Below, in pieces: positions 28,345-36,208 of a stretch of 64,000 nucleotides of DNA. The notes beneath the pieces are model-generated. The model saw only the letters and a list, made by a program, of their open reading frames with translations. It did no database searches and was not told the DNA's origin. The translations under genes were made by a program, and so were the position numbers. Source of the stretch: Thermococcus camini (GTDB lineage: Archaea > Methanobacteriota_B > Thermococci > Thermococcales > Thermococcaceae); the NCBI RefSeq assembly GCF_904067545.1, contig NZ_LR881183.1:62001-126000 (forward strand), written 5' to 3'. The first letter of the stretch is position 1. Every line of letters begins with the position of its first letter.

Positions 28345-29814
28345 ATGAGATGGGTCGACGTCAAAGAAGGATTTAAGGAATTCCTTGACGAGTTTAAGAG
28401 GGAGAAGACCGGCATAGCCGGTGTCGTTCTCCTCATCCTCCTCGTCCTCGTCGCTCTTACAGCCCCGTACACAACAATACCTGACCTCCCCGATAAGTGG
28501 AGGAGCTCCGCTTACTGGGAGGACAACCCCAAGAACGTTCCGCCAACCTGGTACAACATGTTCACCTCCCAGAAACTCGTTCCCCAGGTGGCCTACTACA
28601 GCGATGAACTCTCCATAACCCACCCGAACAACACCGAGATCCTGATTGAGGCCCCCTACACCTTTAAGGATGGTTACTACCTCGGCCCGCAGGGAATCAT
28701 AATCAGGAACATAAACGTGACCCTGAACCTGCCCTCCAAGGCCCCGACGTACAGCCTTTACCTTGAGAGGCCCGACGGAAAGACCGTTTCCCTCGTGGAC
28801 AACAAGCCCCTCACGAGTTCCACCACCATAGCCGTTGGTAGGGACGCGGCAATTTCAGCCAACATCTACGTCTGGCTCGTCAATGTTACTGAGGGCAGGG
28901 AGCTCGACCCGCTCCAGGCGCAGATGGACCCGATAGTCATCATGAACATCAACACCCTCGTGTCCACGGCCTTCGCCAAGGTCGAGCCCGGAATGAAGGC
29001 TCAGGACATCATAAACAACCCCGAGCCGCTCTGGGGCGACTACAAACTCGTCCTCAAGATCGACAACCCTGCTCCAGACCAGAACAAGGTCATTATCGAT
29101 GACATAAAGGTCACCTTCCTCGGAAGGAGCTACGGAACCATGGGTACCGACTACCTCGGCAGGGACCTCTGGGCAGGCATCATCTGGGGTAGCAGGGTCT
29201 CACTCGTCATAGGCATACTCGTCTCCGTCCTCAGCACCGTCATAGGTCTCATCTACGGAGTTACCAGTGCGTATCTCGGTGGAAACGCCGACGAGTTCAT
29301 GATGCGTATCAACGAGATATTCGCCTCAATACCGAGCCTTCCGATACTCATCCTCATCGGTGCCACTGTGGGACACGTGACCCTAATGTTCATAGTCCTA
29401 CTGCTGGTCATCTTCGGATGGATGGGAATAGCGAGGATTGCGAGAAGTATGGCCCTCCAGATCAAGGAGCAGACCTACGTTGAGGCTGCCAAAGCCCTGG
29501 GTGCCGGCAACGGAAGGATAATCTTCAAGCACATACTGCCACAGCTCCTGCCCTACGCGTTCGCCGTCATAGCCCTCAGCGTTCCGGGTGCTGTTATAGC
29601 GGAGGCTTCCCTGAGCTTCCTCGGTATCGGAGACCCGACGGCTGTTACGTGGGGACAGATACTCAACGCGGCTCAGGCGCAGGCAGCGACGACCAAGGGT
29701 TACTGGTGGTGGGTCCTCCCGCCCGGGCTCGGTATAGCTGTCGTCGGCCTGACCTTCGTCCTCATAGGTACGGCCCTCGATAAGATACTCAACCCGAGGC
29801 TCAGGAAGCTGTGA
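28345..29814 (+). CDS. Oligopeptide ABC transporter permease, DppC family
   Basis: The 489-residue protein is much longer than a usual DppC (about 300) because about 240 external residues sit between helix 1 (about 25-42) and the permease core. The external part ends in YGTMGTDYLGRDLWAGIIWGSR, the segment that starts the family core. The contact loop is TYVEAAKALGAGNGRIIFKHIL, and LSFLGIGDPTAVTWGQIL is typical of the family. GAGGTGATTCACG precedes the ATG, and the first ATPase gene starts 10 nt after the stop. Confidence 0.92.
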   Translation: MRWVDVKEGFKEFLDEFKREKTGIAGVVLLILLVLVALTAPYTTIPDLPDKWRSSAYWEDNPKNVPPTWYNMFTSQKLVPQVAYYSDELSITHPNNTEILIEAPYTFKDGYYLGPQGIIIRNINVTLNLPSKAPTYSLYLERPDGKTVSLVDNKPLTSSTTIAVGRDAAISANIYVWLVNVTEGRELDPLQAQMDPIVIMNINTLVSTAFAKVEPGMKAQDIINNPEPLWGDYKLVLKIDNPAPDQNKVIIDDIKVTFLGRSYGTMGTDYLGRDLWAGIIWGSRVSLVIGILVSVLSTVIGLIYGVTSAYLGGNADEFMMRINEIFASIPSLPILILIGATVGHVTLMFIVLLLVIFGWMGIARIARSMALQIKEQTYVEAAKALGAGNGRIIFKHILPQLLPYAFAVIALSVPGAVIAEASLSFLGIGDPTAVTWGQILNAAQAQAATTKGYWWWVLPPGLGIAVVGLTFVLIGTALDKILNPRLRKL

Positions 29815-29824
29815 GGTGGTATAA

Positions 29825-30784
29825 ATGGCCAAGAACGTACTTGAAGTTAAGAACCTCAAGATGTATTACTTCACTAACAAGGGTGTCGTCAAGGCCGTCG
29901 ATGACCTCACCTTTAACCTCAAGAAGGGCGAGGTGCTGGGGCTTGCCGGTGAGAGCGGATGCGGCAAGTCCTCCCTCGGTTTTACCCTTATGGGAATGCC
30001 CACCGCACCGGGTAAGATAGTCGGGGGCAGCATCAAGATCGATGGAAGGGAGATAGTCGGTCTTCCCGAGGACGTCCTCAGGAAGGAGGTTCGCTGGCAG
30101 AAGATAGCCATGATATTCCAGGGTGCCATGAACGCCCTCAACCCGGTTTACACCGTCGGTCACCAGATGATCGAGCCGCTCCTTCTTCACAAGGGCATGA
30201 GCAAGGACGATGCTCTTGACAGGGCCCAGAAGTACCTCGAGCTCGTGGGTCTCGACCCCGAGATCGTCTACCGCTACCCCCACGAGCTCTCTGGAGGTAT
30301 GAAGCAGCGTGTCATCATAGCCTCGGCCCTCCTGCTTGAGCCAGAGGTGGTCATAGCCGATGAGCCGACAACTGCTTTAGATGTCGTTGTCCAGGCCCAG
30401 ATCATCAACCTTCTGAAGAAGCTCAAGAAGGAGCTCGGTCTCTCCATGATATTCATCACCCACGACCTCAGCATCCTCGCCGAGATCAGCGACCGCGTTG
30501 CCATCATGTACGCCGGTAAGATCGTTGAGATTGGAGACAGCGAGAAGATCTACTACGAGCCGGCCCACCCGTACACCCAGAAGCTCCTCTCAGCCATACC
30601 GAGGCTCCACGAGGACATTGAGAGGCTTGAGTTCATTCCGGGACAGCCGCCTAACCTCATCAACCCGCCGAAGGGATGCCGCTTCAACCCGAGGTGCCCC
30701 TACGTTATGCAGGTCTGCAAGGAGCAGGAGCCCGAGCTGAAGGAAGTTGATAAGGACCACTACGCCGCATGCTGGCTGCTGTGA
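29825..30784 (+). CDS. Oligopeptide ABC transporter ATP-binding protein, DppD family
   Basis: This 319-residue cytoplasmic ATPase has Walker A GESGCGKS, Q-loop (IFQGAMNALNP), signature ELSGGMKQR, Walker B VVIADEPTTALD and the switch histidine in FITHDLS. The C-terminal oligopeptide-family tail has GCRFNPRCPYVMQVC and a last cysteine near the end; four such cysteines in DppD-like proteins have been linked to an iron-sulfur cluster. GAGGTGGTATAA precedes the ATG. It pairs with the DppF-type protein 10 nt downstream. The pair could also serve the two orphan permease pairs, which have no ATPases nearby (inference). Confidence 0.93.
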   Translation: MAKNVLEVKNLKMYYFTNKGVVKAVDDLTFNLKKGEVLGLAGESGCGKSSLGFTLMGMPTAPGKIVGGSIKIDGREIVGLPEDVLRKEVRWQKIAMIFQGAMNALNPVYTVGHQMIEPLLLHKGMSKDDALDRAQKYLELVGLDPEIVYRYPHELSGGMKQRVIIASALLLEPEVVIADEPTTALDVVVQAQIINLLKKLKKELGLSMIFITHDLSILAEISDRVAIMYAGKIVEIGDSEKIYYEPAHPYTQKLLSAIPRLHEDIERLEFIPGQPPNLINPPKGCRFNPRCPYVMQVCKEQEPELKEVDKDHYAACWLL

Positions 30785-30794
30785 GGTGTGAGAA

Positions 30795-31802
30795 ATGGCC
30801 GAGCCGGTACTTAAAGTTGAAAACCTCAAGAAGTACTTCCCCATCAAGAGGGGATTCATAGACACGATCAAGGGTGCCCCGCAGAAAAAGGTTCACGCCG
30901 TTGACGGCATAAGCTTCGAGATATACAAGCAGCAGGTCTTCGCCCTTGTCGGTGAGAGCGGCTGTGGTAAATCAACCACCGGAAAGCTCATCGTCAAGCT
31001 CCTCGAGCCAACGGACGGAAGGATATACCTCGAGGGCAACGACGTCACCCACGTCAAGACCAAGGAGGAGATACTCAACTACCGCAGGCACGTGCAGATG
31101 ATATTCCAGGACCCATTCAGCTCGATGAACCCGAGGTTCAGGATATTCGACATCCTTGAGGAGCCGCTGCTCATACACGGCATCGGTGAGACCAAGGCCG
31201 AGCGCGAGGAACTCATCTACAAGGCCCTCGAGATGGTCAAGATAACCCCGCCGGAGGACTACGTCGGCAGGTTCCCGCACATGCTCTCCGGCGGTCAGAG
31301 GCAGCGTGTGGCTATAGCCAGGGCCCTCATCCTCAACCCGACCTTCGTCGTCGCCGACGAGCCTGTCTCGATGCTTGACGTGTCCATCCGTGCAGAGGTC
31401 CTCGAGCTGATGAAGGAGCTCAAGGAGAAGATGGGCGTCACCTACCTCTACATCACCCACGACATGTCCACCGCCAGGTACTTCGCCGACTGGATGGCGG
31501 TCATGTACCTCGGAAGAATAGTCGAGATGGGGCCGGTCGAGAAGGTCATCGACAACCCGCTCCACCCGTACACAAGGGCCCTCTTAGCGGCCGTTCCGGA
31601 GCCCAAACCGGAGCGCAGGAACGTTATCAAGGAGCTGCCCATTAAGGGTGAGGTTCCCAACGCCGTTGACATACCGCCCGGCTGTAGGTTCCACCCGAGG
31701 TGCATCTACGCCCAGAAGGGACTCTGCGACACCAAACACCCGCAGCTCGTCGAGTACGAGCACAACCACTTCGCCGAGTGTCATCTCGTCGGCAAGTACT
31801 GA
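30795..31802 (+). CDS. Oligopeptide ABC transporter ATP-binding protein, DppF family
   Basis: This 335-residue ATPase is the second of the heterodimer. It has Walker A GESGCGKST, Q-loop (IFQDPFSSMNP), signature MLSGGQRQRVAIARAL, Walker B VVADEPVSMLD and YITHDMS. The tail again carries cysteines (GCRFHPRCIYAQKGLC and a late EC). It ends the importer operon; C- and T-rich sequence after the stop (CCCCCTTCTTTTCTTTAC) may terminate the transcript. GAGGTGTGAGAA lies before the ATG. Confidence 0.93.
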   Translation: MAEPVLKVENLKKYFPIKRGFIDTIKGAPQKKVHAVDGISFEIYKQQVFALVGESGCGKSTTGKLIVKLLEPTDGRIYLEGNDVTHVKTKEEILNYRRHVQMIFQDPFSSMNPRFRIFDILEEPLLIHGIGETKAEREELIYKALEMVKITPPEDYVGRFPHMLSGGQRQRVAIARALILNPTFVVADEPVSMLDVSIRAEVLELMKELKEKMGVTYLYITHDMSTARYFADWMAVMYLGRIVEMGPVEKVIDNPLHPYTRALLAAVPEPKPERRNVIKELPIKGEVPNAVDIPPGCRFHPRCIYAQKGLCDTKHPQLVEYEHNHFAECHLVGKY

Positions 31803-31834
31803 CCCCCTTCTTTTCTTTACTCTGGGTGATGCCG

Positions 31835-32311
31835 ATGGGAACGTTCAGGGATGCCATGGAGTACCCTCTTCTCAAGGTCGGCCTGATAATGCTCGTCCTT
31901 GCCCTCGTTATATCCGCCGCTGGTTTTTACCGCGTTGGCAAGGTCTATTCCTCCAGTGGAACCCTGGGGGAGGGAATGCACTACCTGGGCGATGATAAGT
32001 TCGAGACCGAGTACCTGTACCACAACAGAACGCTGATCCTCTCCTCTTCGGGTGCCAACCTCTCCCTGATTCAAGGGACTGAAATGACCAACTACACGCT
32101 TGTGAACCGCGAGATAACGCTCCACCCGGGCGAGAGGCCTGTGATATATGTTTTTAACGGGAGCGTGAACTATACTTACAGCGCGACGGCCGTTGACTAC
32201 CCCTACGCCATCTACTCTGTGGTGGCCTTCGTGCTGATGCTTGTAGGGGTCGTTATGGCCTTCATGGGCTACTCCCAGCTGCTGAGGGATGTGAAGGAGG
32301 GTAGGAGATGA
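31835..32311 (+). CDS. Small membrane protein with two helices and an external domain
   Basis: The 158-residue protein has a membrane helix near 14-34, about 85 residues rich in Thr, Tyr and Asn with several N-x-S/T sites, then a second helix near 120-143 and a short charged tail. I do not recognise the family. GGTGAT four nt before ATG 31835 selects this start over GTG 31826 and ATG 31829. It overlaps nadE by 4 nt (ATGA), so the two genes are coupled, though no functional link is known. Confidence 0.7.
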   Translation: MGTFRDAMEYPLLKVGLIMLVLALVISAAGFYRVGKVYSSSGTLGEGMHYLGDDKFETEYLYHNRTLILSSSGANLSLIQGTEMTNYTLVNREITLHPGERPVIYVFNGSVNYTYSATAVDYPYAIYSVVAFVLMLVGVVMAFMGYSQLLRDVKEGRR

Positions 32312-33069
32312 GGGAGCTTGATTACAGCGCCGTCATTGAGAGGATAACCGGGTTCATAAGGGAGAGCGTTGATGGGGCCGGCGCCGAGGGCGTCGTCGTT
32401 GGTATAAGTGGGGGCATAGACAGCGCCACAGTTGCATATCTCGCCGCGAAGGCCCTCGGAAAGGAGAGGGTTCTCGGCCTGATAATGCCCTACTACGAGA
32501 ACCGCGACCTTGACGACGCCCGGCTGGTATGCGAAAGCCTGGGGATTGACTACAAGGTGGTCAACATAAGGCCCATCGTCGATGAGTTCGAGAGGGCCGT
32601 TGGAGGACTCGACACCAGGAGCAGGGGGAACATCATGGCCAGGACGAGGATGGTTCTGCTGTACGCCCACGCCAACGCCATGAACCGTCTCGTCCTCGGA
32701 ACCAGCAACAGGAGCGAGGTTCTCACGGGATACTTCACCAAATGGGGCGACGGTGCCAGCGACTACGCCCCACTCATAAACCTCTACAAGACCGAGGTCT
32801 GGGAGGTGGCGAAGCTCCTTGGAGTTCCGGAGAGGATAATCGAAAAGAAGCCCTCAGCAGGGCTGTGGGAGGGGCAGACGGACGAGGCCGAGCTCGGGAT
32901 AAGCTACCGCCTCCTCGACGAGATACTCTGGCGCATGGCTGACCTTGGAATGGAGAAGGATGAAATAGCGAGGGAACTTGGAATAAGCGTCGAGAGGGTC
33001 AAATACGTCGAGAGACTTGTGAGGAGCAGCGAGCACAAGCGTCGCTTACCGGTTGGCCCCACCCTCTGA
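32308..33069 (+). CDS. nadE: NH3-dependent NAD synthetase NadE
   Basis: NadE amidates nicotinic acid adenine dinucleotide to NAD using ATP and ammonia. The 253-residue length fits the single-domain, ammonia-using class without a glutaminase. It has the PP-loop SGGIDS at 34-39, [20 protein letters not shown] and [12 protein letters not shown], all family marks. It overlaps the upstream membrane protein gene, and the DMT permease starts 9 nt later behind GAGGTGAGCCC, so the three form one unit. Confidence 0.94.
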   Translation: MRELDYSAVIERITGFIRESVDGAGAEGVVVGISGGIDSATVAYLAAKALGKERVLGLIMPYYENRDLDDARLVCESLGIDYKVVNIRPIVDEFERAVGGLDTRSRGNIMARTRMVLLYAHANAMNRLVLGTSNRSEVLTGYFTKWGDGASDYAPLINLYKTEVWEVAKLLGVPERIIEKKPSAGLWEGQTDEAELGISYRLLDEILWRMADLGMEKDEIARELGISVERVKYVERLVRSSEHKRRLPVGPTL

Positions 33070-33078
33070 GGTGAGCCC

Positions 33079-33936
33079 ATGAGGAGGGGATACCTCTTAG
33101 TTTTTCTAGCCGCCTCCATGTGGGGGACGCTGGGCATATTCGCCAAGTACCTCGACGGCTTCGGCCTCAGCCCGTTCACGATGGTCTTTTACCGCGTTCT
33201 CTTCGCGCTGATGCTCCTCGGTGCGTACCTTGAGCTCAGGGGAATTGGGCTGTCCCTGGAAAGGGAGAGGCTGAAGTTCTACGCCCTCTACGGATTCTTC
33301 AGCATCTTCCTCTTTTACACCCTCTACTTCTACACCGTGACCATCTCATCGGTCTCCTTCGCGGTTCTACTCCTCTACACCGCCCCCGTGTACTCGATAG
33401 TTCTGGGCAGGTTGATCTTCAAAGAGCCCCTGAGGAGGGAGAAGCTCATCGCCCTCGTCATGGTCATGGCAGGGGTGGTTCTCGTCAACGGTTCGGGGGC
33501 CGGGTTCTCGACCAGGGCGCTCCTCTTCGGCCTCCTGACCGGACTGACCTACGCCCTCTACGGAGTTCTGGCCAAGCTTGCGGTGAGGAAGGAGGAGCCC
33601 GAGAAGGCCCTCTTCTACACCCTCCTGTTTGGACTCCTGTTCCTCCTTCCCTTCACGGATTTCAGCGTTCCAGCTGGGGCGGTTCCATATCTCTTCGCGC
33701 TGGCACTCTTCCCGACGTTTCTCGGATACATCCTCTACAACCACGCGCTAAAGGAGGTTGAGGTCAGCAGGGCCAGCATAGTTGCCACCATAGAACCCGT
33801 GGTTGCCATAGTCCTGGCGTTCGTTCTCTTTGGCGAGAGGCTGAGTGCGGCACAGCTCGCCGGCGCCGCCCTGATCATAGGGGGCTCAATGATAGTGCAC
33901 ATGGGGGAGAAGGAGAGGCCGGAGGAAGCTCACTAG
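33079..33936 (+). CDS. EamA/DMT-family membrane transporter
   Basis: This 285-residue protein has ten predicted helices in two EamA halves. The first half starts YLLVFLAASMWGTLGIFAKY, and the second (near 160) has GLLTGLTYALYGVLAK. Such proteins usually move metabolites or amino acids; the substrate cannot be read from sequence. It follows nadE by 9 nt. Its TAG stop overlaps the glnA stop on the other strand in a shared CTAG, leaving no room for a terminator between these convergent genes. Confidence 0.87.
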   Translation: MRRGYLLVFLAASMWGTLGIFAKYLDGFGLSPFTMVFYRVLFALMLLGAYLELRGIGLSLERERLKFYALYGFFSIFLFYTLYFYTVTISSVSFAVLLLYTAPVYSIVLGRLIFKEPLRREKLIALVMVMAGVVLVNGSGAGFSTRALLFGLLTGLTYALYGVLAKLAVRKEEPEKALFYTLLFGLLFLLPFTDFSVPAGAVPYLFALALFPTFLGYILYNHALKEVEVSRASIVATIEPVVAIVLAFVLFGERLSAAQLAGAALIIGGSMIVHMGEKERPEEAH

Positions 33937-35258
33937 ACGTGGAAGTACCTCTCGAGTTCCCACTCCGTCACCTTCTTTGTTTCCATGGGGATGTCCCGTG
34001 AGGCCAGGTACTCGAGGTAGTCCTCCCACTCGCGTTCTTTGTACTCCACGAAGTTCCCGTAGGCACCGCCCAGGGCCTCCCTGACGACCCGGTCCCTCTT
34101 CAGCTCGTCAAGGGCCTCCCCGAGGCTTCCGGGCAGGGTACCTATCCCGAGTCTGGCCCTCTCCTCACTGCTCATCTCGTAGACGTTTGCCTCGGTGTAT
34201 GCCTCCGGCTCCAGCCTTCTTTTTATTCCGTCGAGTCCTGCCATTAGAACCGCCGCGAACGCCAGGTAGGGGTTTGCGCTTGGGTCAGGACAGCGGTACT
34301 CTATCCTGGCCCCGTTGCCCCAGAACGCGGGGACCCTTATAAGCGTACTCCTGTTGCGGTAGCCCCAGCTGATGTAAACCGGGGCCTCATAGCCGGGGAC
34401 GAGGCGCTTGTAGCTGTTCACCGTTGGGTTGGTAACGGCAGCTAAAGCCTTCGCATGCTTCAGTATCCCGGCTATAAAGTGCAGTGCGGTCTCACTGAGG
34501 CCATCCTCCCCGATGAACGCGTTCTCTCCGTCCCTCCAGAGGCTTATGTGGAGGTGCATCCCGTTCCCGGGAAATCCGTGGATGGGCTTGGGCATGAAGG
34601 TCGCGTATAAACCGCGCATTTCAGCCACTGCCTTGACGATGTATTTGAAGCTGACTACGTTGTCCGCCGTTTTGAGGGCATCATCGTAGCGGAAGTCTAT
34701 CTCGTGCTGGGACTTCCCGACCTCGTGGTGAAGGACCTCCGGGACGAGGCCGAAGGAGGGCATGTAGAGTGCTATCTCCCTCCGCAGGGTGCGGGCCCTG
34801 TCGAGGGTGACGAGGTCGAAATAACCGCCGCTGTCTGGTATCTGGAGCTCCCAGGAACCGTTCTTTTTGAAGAGGTAGAACTCCGGCTCCGGGCCGATGT
34901 ATGCCCTGAAGCCCTCTTTTTCGAGCCTCTCGATCGCCTCTCTGAGCACCCCCCGCGGATCCGCACCGTAGGGGCTTCCGTCTTTGTAGATGTACCCGTA
35001 GACCCTCGCTATTCCCTCCCACGGAACCTCGGTGTAGGTGGCCGGATCCGGCTTCAGAACGAGGTCGCTGTCCTCTATCCTCTGGAAACCTGATATGGAC
35101 GAGCCGTCAAAGGCTATTCCCTCCGTCAGTGCGTCTTCGTATCTATCCCCAGGTATCTCCATTCCCTTTGGGACCCCGTTGATGTCGACGAAGACCAGCT
35201 GGACGAACCCCGGCGACCCGGCCCTATGGCCAATTCCAACCGTGGAAATTTCGTTCAT
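33933..35258 (-). CDS. glnA: Glutamine synthetase, type I
   Basis: Glutamine synthetase makes glutamine from glutamate, ammonia and ATP and is the main ammonia-assimilation step. The 441 residues show AFDGSSISGF near the N-terminus, the metal site EPEFYLF, NGMHLHISLW, the ATP/glutamate segment TNPTVNSYKRLVPG and NRSTLIRVP. Length and lack of the adenylylation-type insertion fit the GSI-alpha class, regulated by other means. GGTGAT four nt before ATG 35258 (MNEISTVG) selects it over ATG 35270. The promoter is at 35320-35328. Confidence 0.96.
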   Translation of the reverse strand: MNEISTVGIGHRAGSPGFVQLVFVDINGVPKGMEIPGDRYEDALTEGIAFDGSSISGFQRIEDSDLVLKPDPATYTEVPWEGIARVYGYIYKDGSPYGADPRGVLREAIERLEKEGFRAYIGPEPEFYLFKKNGSWELQIPDSGGYFDLVTLDRARTLRREIALYMPSFGLVPEVLHHEVGKSQHEIDFRYDDALKTADNVVSFKYIVKAVAEMRGLYATFMPKPIHGFPGNGMHLHISLWRDGENAFIGEDGLSETALHFIAGILKHAKALAAVTNPTVNSYKRLVPGYEAPVYISWGYRNRSTLIRVPAFWGNGARIEYRCPDPSANPYLAFAAVLMAGLDGIKRRLEPEAYTEANVYEMSSEERARLGIGTLPGSLGEALDELKRDRVVREALGGAYGNFVEYKEREWEDYLEYLASRDIPMETKKVTEWELERYFHV

Positions 35259-35319
35259 TTTTATCACCATTAAATGTTTTAACGTTCAATTTTTATGCCA
35301 GATTACTGAACGATTAATC

Positions 35320-35328
35320 TAATAAAAG
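35320..35328 (-). promoter_or_regulatory. TATA box for glnA
   Basis: The minus strand reads CTTTTATTA about 60 nt before the start codon. Between it and the gene lie GTTCA (35284-35288) and TGAAC (35307-35311), inverted arms that could bind a regulator. Confidence 0.5.
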
Positions 35329-35381
35329 TCTTTTCACTGGATTTTTGTCACTATGACGACTGGGCATGCGGGACTTCCACC

Positions 35382-35415
35382 TTTTGACAGCAAAATGTCC
35401 ATTCCATTGTCAAAA
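35382..35415. repeat. Inverted repeat between glnA and the DUF61 gene
   Basis: TTTTGACA (35382-35389) and TGTCAAAA (35408-35415) are perfect complements 18 nt apart. TGTCA or TGAC half-sites also occur at 35347 and 35354 and at the inner ATGTC near 35396, so several copies cluster in the shared upstream region. Confidence 0.5.
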
Positions 35416-35428
35416 TCATCTGAAATTT

Positions 35429-35438
35429 ACATTTTAAT
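35429..35438 (+). promoter_or_regulatory. TATA box for the DUF61 gene
   Basis: ACATTTTAAT gives a start near 35459, about 14 nt before ATG 35473. This rules out the earlier start codons of the open frame. Confidence 0.45.
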
Positions 35439-35472
35439 GTTAAACAAAGCTTTTTGTGCATCGGCCGTAGCC

Positions 35473-35886
35473 ATGAACATGACAAATGCGGAGGATATAC
35501 TGAACCGGGAGATCGCGAGGGTGAACCTTCACCTCCCTGCGCTCCGTCCCACCCTTTCCCAGCTCCTGGCGGAGGAAGAGCCGAGCGTTAAACTCCGCGA
35601 CGGTAGCTATCACTACTTTCGGCGCTCCGAGCTTGAGTACCTGCGAGACCTGGTGGACGATGATGAGCCCGAGCGCCTCAAAGTGCCCATAGTTCTGGAG
35701 ATAAGTACCCTCCACAGGGGCTACTTCAGAGTCAGGGGGCGCGTGGAGGTCAAGGTCATAGATAAAATCCTGGGCACCTACAGCATCCTGGAGGAGAAGG
35801 ACGAGGAGCTTTATCCCCGCTACCTGCTCCCGAGGATCAGACGCGTTCTCCCGACCACCACAACATACGCGTTCATAGCGGAGTGA
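35473..35886 (+). CDS. UPF0216/DUF61 family protein
   Basis: This 137-residue protein has the DUF61 pattern: INRE/VNLHLPALRPTLSQLL, then LRDGSYHYFRRSELEYL, a conserved VPIVLEI strand and a C-terminal half ending YAFIAE. The family is restricted to archaea and has no established function. The preferred ATG is 35473 (MNMTNAED); the frame continues upstream across the promoter. Its stop lies 5 nt before the preferred start of the small membrane protein that follows. Confidence 0.78.
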   Translation: MNMTNAEDILNREIARVNLHLPALRPTLSQLLAEEEPSVKLRDGSYHYFRRSELEYLRDLVDDDEPERLKVPIVLEISTLHRGYFRVRGRVEVKVIDKILGTYSILEEKDEELYPRYLLPRIRRVLPTTTTYAFIAE

Positions 35887-35891
35887 TGACC

Positions 35892-36167
35892 ATGGACGAG
35901 GACACCAAGGTTCTCAAGGATTATCTGATCTTCACGGTGCCCCACGTCACCGTGCTGGCGGGGGCCATTTTGGGCGTCATGATGATCCTGGGGGTTCCGA
36001 TTAACGTTGCCCTTGGGCTTTTTGCCGTGGCTTACGGAATCATGCTCACGATACTGGGCCTCATTATACGCCCGCACGTCTCGGGCAGTGCCCTCTACCG
36101 GCTTATGATGGCTTTTTTCGTGGGTTTGATTGGGATAGGCATCATCATACTGTTCTACGGGGGGTAG
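35892..36167 (+). CDS. Small two- or three-helix membrane protein
   Basis: This 91-residue protein has a short charged N-terminus (MDEDTKVLKDYL) and three hydrophobic stretches (about 15-33, 34-53 and 66-89). I do not recognise a family. AGTGAT four nt before ATG 35892 selects this start over GTG 35883 and ATG 35886. It is coupled to the DUF61 gene, and a new TATA box for the surface protein begins 2 nt after its stop. Confidence 0.65.
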   Translation: MDEDTKVLKDYLIFTVPHVTVLAGAILGVMMILGVPINVALGLFAVAYGIMLTILGLIIRPHVSGSALYRLMMAFFVGLIGIGIIILFYGG

Positions 36168-36168
36168 G

Positions 36169-36178
36169 GTTTATATTG
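36169..36178 (+). promoter_or_regulatory. TATA box of the surface-protein gene
   Basis: GTTTATATTG gives a start near 36199. The leader is then about 10 nt, so the codon at 36176 cannot be the start of translation. Confidence 0.6.
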
Positions 36179-36208
36179 AAAAAAGTACAATTACTGGTGG
36201 TGAAAAGG

